A stretch of 64,000 bases of DNA from Hysterangium stoloniferum. Lineage: Eukaryota > Basidiomycota > Agaricomycetes > Hysterangiales > Hysterangiaceae. The notes below the pieces were generated by a model. That model was not told where the DNA came from. It was given only the letters and a program-made list of their open reading frames with translations, and did not search any database. This document shows positions 55,190-64,000 of this stretch, piece after piece. The position numbers and the translations under genes are program-made. The DNA lies in NCBI GenBank assembly GCA_015178975.1, contig WHVD01000103.1, positions 186,001-250,000 on the forward strand, read 5' to 3'. The stretch's first letter is position 1; every line of letters begins with the position of its first letter.

Positions 55190-55480
55190 ATTACAAACAA
55201 ACAATATCACACAGGCTCATCCATAAAACTGACGGCGGAAAACCATCTATTTTGCTTTCTACCGAAACAGGAGCATATGGCAATAGAAAGACAGGCAGAA
55301 ACAGAAACATATCGCATGCATGTGAAAAAATGGAATCAGTGCCAGAGCTCCTCATCCTCGTGTCGCAGTACCATATGGGTAGTGGCGGGGATCATGCTTG
55401 TGTTTGTGTTTATGCGGCGACGACCCTATGTAGTTGTGTCAGTAAGGACGTGACACGGAGGAATAACGTAGGATGGTAGA
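55190..55480 (+). repeat. R2 unit, copy f
   Basis: Lies between R1 copy h and the 3' end of the intact eS6 gene. The plus frame includes SCRSTIWVVAGIMLVFVFMR then RRPYVVVSV-stop, a single hydrophobic segment followed by Arg. It could be eS6 3'UTR sequence in antisense or a tiny membrane-protein exon; not decided. Confidence 0.65.
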
Positions 55481-55497
55481 ATCACGAGAGATTGTGA

Positions 55498-56434
55498 TTA
55501 TACGTACTTTGCGACAGCCTTGTGAGAAGCCTTGACGGCGGCGACTTTTTGCTTCTTCTCCCCAGCACGTTTAGCAACGAGAGTTCTAGAGGAAGTTGAA
55601 TTTAAGATCAAGTGCGGTAGCATAGACGTACTCGTATTCAGCCTTCTGCTCCTTTTGACGGTCCACCCGCCTGCGGTTAAGGCTGCGGAGATGACGACGG
55701 CGTTGGAGACGGATGGGGGTAACGAGACGTTGGATTTTGGGACTATCAAGTGACGGGTTAAGCTTAACACAAACGAAAACGCCTCCACGGAGTAGACTCA
55801 CGCCTTGGTATATGGCTTCGCATCCGGCTTCTTGGAGCTCTTTACCTCCCTCCTAATAACGTACTTCCTCACATCATCCTCCTTCGACAGATTGAAAAAC
55901 CGCCTGATCTTCGTCGCTCTCTTTGGGCCCAACCTCTTCGGCAGCACGGTCTCCGTCAACCCCGGGAGGGAGTTCTCGCCCTGCTTGACAATGACGAGGG
56001 AGAGGACGGCAATGTCGGCGCCTACGATGCAGCCACGGACGGATTTGCGCTTGCGCTCACCTGTGCGGCGGGGGCGGTAGCAGCTGTGGCCGTCGGAAAG
56101 GAGGAGCTTCACTCGGTACGGGAGGAGGATGCCTTGCTTCATGGGGAAACCCTGCTTGTCATTGCCACCTGTGATACGGAATACGTAGCCTTTGAATTCG
56201 TCCCCAAGGGAGTCGGCAGGGACTTCTTGGGAAATCTTTTTGTCGTAGAAGATACGGCTATACGATATTAGTGTCATCACAACGTTGAGTGCATGGTATA
56301 CATACACACGACGCTCGTCATCAATCTCGACTGTCTTTTGTTCCCCGGTTGCGGGGTCTAGTTAGAAGTCATGGCGTTAGGAAGACTACAACCACGACAA
56401 ACATGATTAACATACTTGCAATGTTGAGTTTCAT
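55498..56434 (-). CDS. RPS6: 40S ribosomal protein eS6 (RPS6)
   Basis: Five exons on the minus strand: 56416-56434, 56306-56357, 55802-56257, 55632-55742, 55498-55585. Total 726 nt gives 241 residues, in the usual eS6 size range. All introns are GT..AG and keep phase. Sequence landmarks: [100 protein letters not shown], and the basic C-terminus ending [11 protein letters not shown]. eS6 is a structural protein of the small ribosomal subunit with a helical basic tail that is phosphorylated in many eukaryotes. It is the only complete eS6 in the window; three decayed copies lie at 30, 37 and 47 kb. Divergently paired with uS15. Confidence 0.96.
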
Positions 56435-56750
56435 GCTATTCGAAGATCAGCCTATAATCCTTCACGTTACTCCTGAAGACTTACCTTGAAGAAAAAAGGA
56501 AGGAAACACCGTACGGTCACCGGACGCGCGGTTCGTTGAGAGCTTGAGGAGGAGGAGGAAAGGTTAGCGGAGTCTGAATATTGCAAAACTGTACAGTTGC
56601 TTACCTCACTTCGGAGTTTGATTTTCTTAACGACTCTCGTACTCCTCTTCCTCAAAGCTCAAGACTTTCCGGCACCTTCAATTTAAGTGAGAACAAATTT
56701 ACGTCTTTAACGAATTACTCTAGTTCCTGACGTATACTTCGTAGTTCATC
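56435..56750. promoter_or_regulatory. Shared intergenic region of divergent eS6 and uS15 genes
   Basis: 316 bp separate the two start codons, so both ribosomal protein promoters and 5'UTRs must lie here. Pyrimidine-rich tracts occur in both orientations (TTTCCTCCTCCTCCTC for eS6; TCCTCTTCCTC for uS15), as in many fungal ribosomal protein promoters. A GTAAGT at about 56480 on the eS6 side may mark a 5'UTR intron. Confidence 0.6.
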
Positions 56751-57332
56751 ATGGGTCGTATGCACGCTCCCGGAAAGGGCATTTGTACGCTGACTTGGTT
56801 GTTAAAATTACTATGTATTTCCCTCTAACATACGCCCTCCAGCGTCCTCCGCCCTCCCCTATCGCCGTGCTCCCCCGACATGGCTTAAGACCACCCCCGA
56901 AGATGTCATCGAGCACATCATCAAACTCGCCCGCAAGGGCCTTACACCCTCCCAAATCGGTGTCACTCTTCGTGACTCGCACGGTGTCCCCCAGGTTAGA
57001 TTCCTCACCGGAAACAAAATTCTCAGGATCTTAAAGTCGAACGGTGCGTGTCGCTACCCTGATCATTCCACTCCTTGCGACACGGATTTATAAGTTGCAC
57101 CACCTCCACAGGCCTCGCGCCATCGATCCCTGAAGACCTCTGGCACCTCGTCAAAAAGGCCGTCGCTGTCCGCAAACATCTCGAGGTCAACCGCAAAGAC
57201 AAAGACTCCAAGTTCCGCCTTATTCTCATCGAGTCGCGTATCCACCGTTTGGCTAGATATTACAAGACCAAGCAGCAGATCCCCCCGACCTTCAAGTATG
57301 ACGCTGCTACCGCGTCGACCCTTGTTGCATAG
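56751..57332 (+). CDS. RPS13: 40S ribosomal protein uS15 (RPS13)
   Basis: Three exons: 56751-56784, 56843-57043, 57112-57332; introns of 58 and 68 bp, both GT..AG. 456 nt, 151 residues, exactly the usual eukaryotic uS15 length. Reads [60 protein letters not shown], then [20 protein letters not shown] and the C-terminal [20 protein letters not shown]. Located in the 40S subunit platform, bridging to the large subunit. Intact and complete; no duplicate in the window. Confidence 0.97.
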
Positions 57333-57670
57333 ACGCGGGATTTGATGTTGTTCTAGTGGATGATGGTGGAGGAGGGGAGTGTCGGGCTATGGAAGTCTGA
57401 TGCATGCTGCGCTTATAGCGAAAAAATAAGACCAGGCTTTATGATATGTCTTTTCTTCTCCATTATATGAGCATTAAGTGTATCGTCCCTTTCATCGATA
57501 TCAATTGATCTTGAACGCTAGAGACGAAGCTCTATTACCATACCGTAAAGGGACTTTTATCTTGACTAACCATGATCTATTCTATAGATGATGATCTTCA
57601 TTTTATAACCCGGTAGTCCTATCTACTGTTACGTGGATATGACTCTTTTGCGAGGAAATTTCTTTATGAG

Positions 57671-57788
57671 TATAATAGAGAGTATTTGTAACTAATGAAA
57701 TATTCGCAAACTGAATTAGTTCCTGATATTCATATCAGGAACACCATTCAGTTTGCTAATATACATTAGTTGCAAATACTCTCTATTA
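57671..57788. mobile_element. 118-bp near-perfect hairpin (MITE-like)
   Basis: Two arms of about 58 bp: TAATAGAGAGTATTTGTAAC, GCAAACTGAATTAGTTCCTG on the left and their complements on the right, meeting at GATATTCATATC. A few mismatches and a small loop only. Downstream of uS15. Could be a tiny foldback element or a strong RNA hairpin in the 3' region. Confidence 0.75.
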
Positions 57789-57789
57789 G

Positions 57790-58920
57790 TGAATATGTTT
57801 GTTTATAAACAACCAAGTGAGAACAGCTGTGCACACGTGAAGAAACCCTGCTCTTCCCAACGGTCATGGATCTGCTACTGGCCCCTTCGGCAGTGCTAAC
57901 GCTACCCTATTACCCACCCTTTTCACGAATTTTTTCGAGGTTCAGGTTCCACAAAAATTGAGGCTGGAATAACTATAATCATTCATGCGAGAAAATTCAT
58001 TTTATGAGTACATTCCAACCGATAGTGGTTTTTAAATTAAGAACCATCTTCTTTGGAATGGTGCACCTGTGTGCCGTTGCTATCAGGATGTTGGCCATTG
58101 CATGAACACCTCAATATTTCCAGTACTACATTGTATATGACGCGCTCACTGGCATGTGTTCGGGAATGGTACAGTGGCACTCCCCTCTGGGGTAGTGATT
58201 GGTTAGTTGTGTGGACATCCTTGTTCGCTAGACTTACAAACCTCTCGAGGACAGATCTGTTGTACAGCATAACACACCATAATACCAGCTAAGCGACTTC
58301 GCTGCGGCCATGGAGAAGCATACAAACTTAGGCAAGCGTGGCTGTGAGATGCAACACTGTAACTATGGATTCAGGCCTTCCCGTGGCACCAAGGCTACCC
58401 TTTGAACAGGAGCAAAAACTTCACTTTAAAAAAAGCTCAAAAATAAATGGAAATGCGACGATCCCGGACACTCCAGAGAAGCTTGTATACCCATAGACGA
58501 CGGATAGCATCTTCACCGTATGGAGGAGGCATTTCTGTCTGGGTAGAACATCTGTACCCCTTGACTCCCGAAGACTGAGTAATTTAATTAGCTGGTCAGT
58601 GCGAAGGAGTTGTGTCTATCAATCGGCTCCCCGTGAAGTTATGGCGTCTAGAGCACGCTCCCGAGCAGTATCCTTTGCGCCATCATAGCAACGGGTCCCG
58701 CTTTAGATATCTCTTCATAGTGCAGACGGCCTCCGTGCGAGAATCTATTTCGAATGCACCATCTACTATTTTCTCTGGACACTATGGTGGCAAGGCACTT
58801 GAACGGCTGTGAACTTACTGCTTTGATGGAATAGAGAGCACCTATGTCGTCTTTCTTTGATCCTGGTGCCACAGGGACAGCAACACATTTGTTGATGGTT
58901 GTAAATGTTAAAGGTATAGA
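57790..58920. other. Intergenic, no supported gene
   Basis: Overlapping short frames on both strands (58037-58292, 58612-58872) without recognised domains or splice-consistent extension. Confidence 0.45.
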
Positions 58921-58994
58921 AAAGAATTGACCCTGGGAACCAAGGACCTCCAGGTTATATATACTGGTGCTCTAACCACTGAGCTACTGGACCT
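58921..58994 (-). other. tRNA-derived sequence (SINE head or tRNA pseudogene)
   Basis: Minus strand: TAGCTCAGTGGTTAGAGCAC is a perfect Pol III A box (TRGCNNAGYNGG), GGTTCCCAGGGTC about 45 bp on is a degenerate B box at the correct spacing, and CAATTCTTTT supplies a T-run terminator. Acceptor ends do not pair and the T-loop is altered, so it is not a functional tRNA. Confidence 0.6.
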
Positions 58995-59568
58995 CATGGT
59001 CTAGTGTTATATGATAGATTATATATATAGCATCAACTGTATCATACGCAAATATAGGTCCTCTCTGGCTCTTTATCATCCAGACTTGTCCACTATACCT
59101 ACCATGCACACAAATACAGCCAGATAGCCATTGTATTTCCAATTCTAACAGTAAAGTGATAATGGGAGATTTCTATTACACAAAGTGTTTTCATGGGATC
59201 AGTCACATTGACAAGTACCCAGGCCCTCCAATAATATGACAAAACAAGATGCACTAAAAATGCTGGCAATGTCATTGAAATTTACACAGTATGTCAATTC
59301 TTCAAGCTGCAAATGTGGAATTCAGATAATAAGCTATCTAGAAACGGCTATTCCCGGGGACATGGAAAGCTGGCTTTAAAATACATTTGTAACATGTGGT
59401 TGTGATATGTTTTTGAGCCATGCCTCTTGATCCTTTCCGACCTATTACCTGTCTTTTAAAGTATGCCTCTTCCTACCTGCGATAAAACTACACAGGGCTT
59501 TTGGGATGAGCTTCTGCATCTTCTTACCATGGCCCCTTTGAACATACATAGGTACTGACGCTGCTATC
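58995..59568. other. Intergenic, no gene recognised
   Basis: No open frame or repeat of note. A short ATGGCCCCTTTGAACATACATAG at about 59532 precedes the hypothetical gene but does not splice in frame to it. Confidence 0.45.
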
Positions 59569-60123
59569 ATGCTAATCTCATTTTTCTGCCAACGATTAAT
59601 ATATGGTCCACATCTACAAAACCGTCACCCTTCAGAGAGTTTTAATGTGATTATAGAGGAACTCAAAGGACCACTCGCTGTCAAACCGTTGGCACTAGAG
59701 GTGTGTGAGTCCTTGCCGAATTTAGTGAACACGCGATCCAAATGGGCAGTCTGGCCAACTTCGTCAGCCATATCTGTCACAACGGAGCCGAAACATGAGA
59801 ATAATAGTCTCCCCCTCTACAGAGAAAGTATCCAATATTCATTGGCCTACGATGACATTATTAGCGAGGCGGTGATATACCTGGAATACGCGAAATATGA
59901 TCCGTGGTTCCGCAAGGCTGTCGAGGCAGCTCACGCCCATCAGTGGATTATTCAAGAATTATCCGAACAAGTTTCTGAGTTGATGGAGATGTATTATAGT
60001 ATTGTATGGCAGCAGACTAAACTTTTGAAATACTGCTCCAAAACAGCTGGAATTCTGGGGGAAGATGACTCCGTTGATATTGCCCTTGTCAGTCTCATAA
60101 CAAGCCTCGTAAGGGGTTTATAA
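59569..60123 (+). CDS. Hypothetical protein, 184 residues (may be 3' exon)
   Basis: Open frame with protein-like composition and predicted helices: SFNVIIEELKGPLAVKPLAL, EVCESLPNLVNTRSKWAVWP, SLAYDDIISEAVIYLEYAKY, QWIIQELSEQVSELMEMYYS, ending ITSLVRGL-stop. No domain recognised, no signal peptide. The first about 25 codons (MLISFFCQRLIYG...) look like intron, because CACCCTTCAG at about 59634 is a good acceptor, so the true start may lie in an upstream exon I could not place. Confidence 0.45.
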   Translation: MLISFFCQRLIYGPHLQNRHPSESFNVIIEELKGPLAVKPLALEVCESLPNLVNTRSKWAVWPTSSAISVTTEPKHENNSLPLYRESIQYSLAYDDIISEAVIYLEYAKYDPWFRKAVEAAHAHQWIIQELSEQVSELMEMYYSIVWQQTKLLKYCSKTAGILGEDDSVDIALVSLITSLVRGL

Positions 60124-61089
60124 AGTTAGTCCGATTGGCTACCATGGTCGATGAAACTAGCACATAGTGAATTTGTTCCCAATCATAACAGTACTTCCGT
60201 CCCGCCTTATACTTACTCGCTTAAGATATCGTCACAGCAGTTATCAACATACTCAAGAATCGATCAGGTTCCTCCTCACTCAGGTAGATCTTAGCACTTA
60301 GAAAAGTCGTTGTAGGACCTGTTTACCCAGATATTGGGCAGAAGCATGATGATAGGTGTCTTCACTGGTATTCAATTACATCATGATCTCCGAATTGACA
60401 CGCCAGTGAAAGAGTAAACGATGATTTTGCTGTCGCAATCACAACGAAATTGGCTGCTAGTACGTGGTACTTTTTTTTTACTTTGAGCCTGAGCGATCCT
60501 TTCCAGAGTCAGCGTGGACGATTTTGTTGACTGGCATGTATAGCCCGCATCAGGGTGTCCACACTAAAGTAAGATTACATCCCCAGAAGTGCTGAGAGAC
60601 TGCTAACCGCCACTTAGAGATATAAAACTTAGTCTTGGAGAAATACCCTCCACTAGCTGTACTATACATTCAATATTATACGTACTCGTCGGTAACCTCA
60701 GCGGGGCAAGTCTGTGAGTAAGTGTATGAGCATACGCATCGAATAATTGCTGCTTGATATTTCAGTTGTCGAGAGTTCAATAATGGCACTTACGCCAAAT
60801 CCACTCCATCCCAAGAGAGTTTGCTTTGTAACAAGTCGCTGTGTGTCCTTTTGTCATCAGTTGAAAAAAACATTTGTGGCACTTCGATAGCACGGCATTA
60901 CACATTCGTCCCTTCAATAGGATATCAAGTCTCTGCACTGAAAGGCTGTTGATAGTACAGCCTCACTCGGCCTGTAACAGACAGGATAAATGAATCTTCT
61001 ATTGATATCGGTCGCAAGGGTAGTCAGCAATTTTAAGGTCCGGATTCAAAAATGATCGAGGAGATCGCAATGACCGCTGCATAGTCTAC
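60124..61089. other. Intergenic, no gene recognised
   Basis: No long open frame on either strand and no repeat shared with the rest of the window. Presumably 3' regions of the flanking convergent genes. Confidence 0.5.
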
Positions 61090-61886
61090 CTATTTACTCT
61101 CACCATCCGCCTTGGTATTGTCCTCAACTTTACTTTCTGCTAGACTTTCAAAGTCGTCCAACGGCGGGAGCTCATCCACTTTGCTCGAATCTCCCAGTGC
61201 AACTTTCTCCCATGCCTTGTACTTCCTTTCAAAGTCATCATTGACGATAACAATATCATGAACGCCGGGGGTCCTTGCATATTCCACTTCTCTCCTCGCC
61301 GCCTGCAGGCGCCACTGGATTGACATTTCCGTCTCGGTACCTCTCTCGGTTAACCACTCACGCAATAGGGCCCAAGTTGGGGGGACGAGGAAGAGATAGA
61401 CAGGATTAAGATCCTTATTTGCCTTAATTTGTCGAACGCCCTGGGACATAAATACACAGTTAGACAAAATGTCGGCAGGCATGTCAGGCTATCTCTAAAC
61501 AGACCTGGCTATCAATGTCCAACAGGCATCGCCGACCGGAAGCAGCCACATTCTTGACGGCTGTGACACCTGTCCCGTAAAAATTTCCAGAAAATTGGGC
61601 GTGCTCAATGAGGGCGCGTTGTTCAACAAGACTTCTGAAATTTTCGCGAGAAACAAAATAGTAATGCTTCCCCTCTACTTCACCATGACGAGGTTTGCGT
61701 GTTGTATCTGTTAAGGATCAATCGAATCGATCGCGAGTGGTCGCTGCAATATTACAAACAAGAGACAGCGAGACCAAACTTGTCTGGGTGTTCTGACATG
61801 AGACGAGATATGAGAGTGCTTTTTCCTGTTCCAGAAGGGCCAGATATAACCAGAGGTCTCAGGAAGTCGCCAGTACGATGAGACAT
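61090..61886 (-). CDS. GUK1: Guanylate kinase (GMP kinase)
   Basis: Three exons on the minus strand: 61760-61886, 61505-61707, 61090-61440; 681 nt, 226 residues. The first intron uses GTTTGT..ACAG, the second GTCTGT..CCAG. Reads [20 protein letters not shown] then [20 protein letters not shown] (P-loop GPSGTGKST), [20 protein letters not shown] (GMP-binding TTRxPR...E.G..Y.F), [21 protein letters not shown] (Walker B-like), [20 protein letters not shown] (lid) and [16 protein letters not shown]. Catalyses ATP + GMP to ADP + GDP in purine nucleotide recycling. It has an acidic C-terminal extension of about 25 residues ([20 protein letters not shown]) beyond the usual roughly 190-200-residue core. 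Confidence 0.95.
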
Positions 61887-62690
61887 GGCAATGGGTATCC
61901 AAAGGATCGAGGCTCATTAGAGGGGGTGCGTTCGGCATCGCGAAAGCTCTGCCGCATTCACAAACTGTAGCGGTGGTCTGGATCCCCCACAAATGGTGAT
62001 GATATCTGTGTTGAACCAGACACTATCGCAGTACATTAATGGGTATTTCCGGGCCAAACGCCGAATACGTTATACACCTGCTTGTTGAATATACATTAAA
62101 AGGAAGACCGAAACACCAAGCGGGACTCCCAATATAATCGCTTCTCTCTAACGGGCGCTTACAGAATCGCAGTCTTTGTCTTTGTCCATGTTTGGGTGAG
62201 TGGACCCCGGTGGACGCGAATCCAGGGCCACAGGCTCCATTGCACAGAACATGCTGATGGGGACATGAGCGATCCCCAACAGCATGCCAAACTAATAGTA
62301 AATACATGAAAAATCAATCTAAACTACGAGTTTTAGGGCAATAAAGGAGCAGGAAAGGGTGGGATGGCGAGAAAAAGAAAATTACTCAAGGAAAGCCTGA
62401 GCAATCCTTGAGGGCCGGCCACTCAGACGATGGTGGCAAGAGACAAAAGGCGGCGGGAGCTGACTCCACGATGGCGGAGCTTAAAAGGGGAAACATTCCC
62501 ATTACAAAGAACACGTACTAACGGAATCAGTCCGCTCCAAATCGCACAGAGGTAGTCATGCCTCGGTTGATTGATTAACGAATTCTATCTACTGGCTATT
62601 TCGACCAAAAAGACTCTGAAGTGCCCAGTTCCTATATTTCTTGTTATGTTTTACTATGTGTCTTGTCTCGTCTATTGGCTATGATGTATT
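61887..62690. other. Intergenic, no gene recognised
   Basis: Includes the GUK1 upstream region. A minus-strand frame 62023-62307 is open but has no recognised domain and unlikely composition. Confidence 0.45.
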
Positions 62691-62729
62691 TGATTACTAT
62701 TTCAGTAGTGACAACATTGACTTCTTCTA

Positions 62730-63413
62730 TTGGACGTTCTTCGCAACTCTATCAGGGACCGTTTCGTATTCTTAAGGCTCGACGACTCTCCCAAAGGTGA
62801 CTTTTACCCGGGTAGGCTGATGTATATTTCCCTGAGAAGAACACTACGTTACTTCGCTACTGGAATGCTCCCCGACAGGCCCGTGACCATCCAACAGTGC
62901 TGTGACCCTCTGAAGAAGCCCAAAATGTCAACTTCATCGCTAAATACATGGATATTATCCGTAAGTCGAATGGAGTTGAAAGTTGTGAAAAGTTCACATC
63001 GGGAGGTGATTAATCAAACACTATATACCGATGATACGAAACGAATGAATTTTTTTCCTCCATAAATATATGCTTATAAGACCGTAGACAGTTCCAAATG
63101 GGGAGTCCGCTATCATAGACATAAACGATCTCATCCCGTCTCTCTCGGCGACTCTACACTCAACCCCGACTTCGTTTCCAGAGGTCAAGTTATCTTCGCG
63201 AACAATGCAGACTCCTATTATGAGATGGTTTTACCCCTCCGGTCGAAGCCGGGGCTATTCGAATGGTATATTAATGCAAGCGGTTCCATGACGTCTCTAT
63301 TTGGACTCCTTAGCGGAATCTGTTGCATATATGCATATGCTTTGGCCAGAAAAAAATCTTCTCGGAGACTTAAGAAACGGGGGGTTGCCACAGTAGCTGT
63401 TGATAGGCGATAG
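62730..63413 (+). CDS. Putative single-pass membrane protein, 3' part (unidentified)
   Basis: A last exon at 63088-63413 is well supported: SKWGVRYHRHKRSHPVSLGD, NPDFVSRGQVIFANNADSYY, MVLPLRSKPGLFEWYINASG, then a transmembrane segment MTSLFGLLSGICCIYAYALA and a basic tail (RKKSSRRLKKRGVA...-stop). It joins through intron 62961-63087 (GTAAGT..GTAG) to EEAQNVNFIAKYMDII. Upstream of 62906 the frame changes to MDVLRNSIRDRFVFLRLDDS, so a missed intron or a 1-bp indel lies near 62905. Positively charged residues after the segment suggest a cytosolic tail. Family not recognised. Confidence 0.5.
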
Positions 63414-64000
63414 TATACAATCGCTTTGACCCCTGCTCTGCTATGTTACGAGTCAGTGGCCTGGTGGAAAAGGTGTTAGTATATCAAGGCCACCACAATC
63501 TCCGAGACTTGAAATTGTGTGGCCATATTATTTATATCAGTCGGTCTTCAATTGAGGTTACTGTCAAGGTTGCGTTACTGGGAGGAAATGAAGATACAGT
63601 ATTGTTAGGTTTGTCTAAGACCTCCTCATATGCATATCTGCAACGAAGTTGTTGTACACAGGAATGCTCTCCGCGGCCCGCCGTGAATCGCCCCATTGGA
63701 GCTGTCAACTTTCGAGGAAGAGAAACTGTATCAAATGGGAGTCGGAGGTGAGCCGCCCCTAGGAAAAGGGTGGTTTCATCACCAATTCCAACACCACTTT
63801 CTCTGGGATGTCTCATGTGTTTGGCGTATGAGGTATCTGTCTAAAACACTTGCTTGCCTTCTTGCCGGCCGACCATTTGTAGCCGAGCTTTACTACGGCT
63901 GCGCTGTTTGGTTGGCATCCGCTACATTTCTTACCCCTTGATGGCTTTTCCTCAACCCGTCCGGTCTCAAGTATCATCGGCTGCGCTAACCAATGATTAC
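63414..64000. other. Intergenic with an element B fragment
   Basis: 63745-63793 (minus) is the first about 45 bp of element B (TGTTGGAATTGGTGATGAAA...CCCTTTTCCTAGGGG). The rest shows no recognised gene; frames 63443-63751 and 63696-63941 overlap it and are unsupported. Confidence 0.55.

Noticed and set aside
55805..56080. Plus-strand frames across the eS6 exon
   Set aside because: Shadows of eS6 exon 3; the same frames occur over the pseudogene at 47.7 kb.
58921..58994. Functional tRNA gene
   Set aside because: A and B boxes are present, but acceptor ends do not pair and the T-arm folds with a 3-nt loop, so it is called tRNA-derived only.

Overview
The window looks like repeat-rich nuclear DNA of a filamentous basidiomycete fungus, most likely an agaricomycete. 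This rests on short spliceosomal introns (about 45-140 bp), an NB-ARC/TPR STAND protein of the kind expanded in mushroom-forming fungi, chromodomain Ty3/gypsy elements with Agaricomycete-style gag proteins, and intron-containing genes for cytosolic ribosomal proteins eS6 and uS15 and for guanylate kinase. I cannot name the species.

Layout. 0-2.6 kb holds stacked minisatellites and GC hairpins. 4.3-7.4 kb is an NLR-like gene (N-terminal helical domain, coiled coil, NB-ARC, TPR) broken by a frameshift; part of its TPR region is repeated in inverted orientation at 8.76-9.58 kb, butted against a retrotransposon integrase. 9.6-26.1 kb is a nest of degenerate Ty3/gypsy elements. It carries two LTR insertions with clear 5-bp target duplications, a further LTR copy without one, and a 3.84-kb foldback-like DNA element (CACTG ends, 3-bp target duplication) made of inverted arms and a 10-bp-period satellite, which itself holds a truncated LTR. 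26.1-28.5 kb has a LINE-type RNase H relic with another solo LTR.

28.7-56.6 kb is a mosaic of a few repeat families in many diverged copies. R1 is a small gene-like unit with two conserved introns. R2 lies 3' of R1. R3 is a third conserved unit. Dead fragments of the eS6 gene are mixed in, together with MITE-like elements, a three-layer nested insertion, a TRIM-like element and F-box-like microgenes. The only intact eS6 gene lies at 55.5-56.4 kb, head to head with an intact uS15 gene (56.75-57.33 kb), and appears to be the source locus of the dead copies. 57.3-64 kb is quieter: a hairpin element, a tRNA-derived sequence, a hypothetical gene, an intact guanylate kinase gene and a putative membrane protein.

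The clearly functional genes are housekeeping ones: eS6 and uS15 for the 40S ribosome and guanylate kinase for GMP to GDP. Most of the rest is transposon-derived or recurrently duplicated sequence. Intron/exon models were made by eye from GT/AG sites, reading frame and homology known from memory; no alignment or database search was run.
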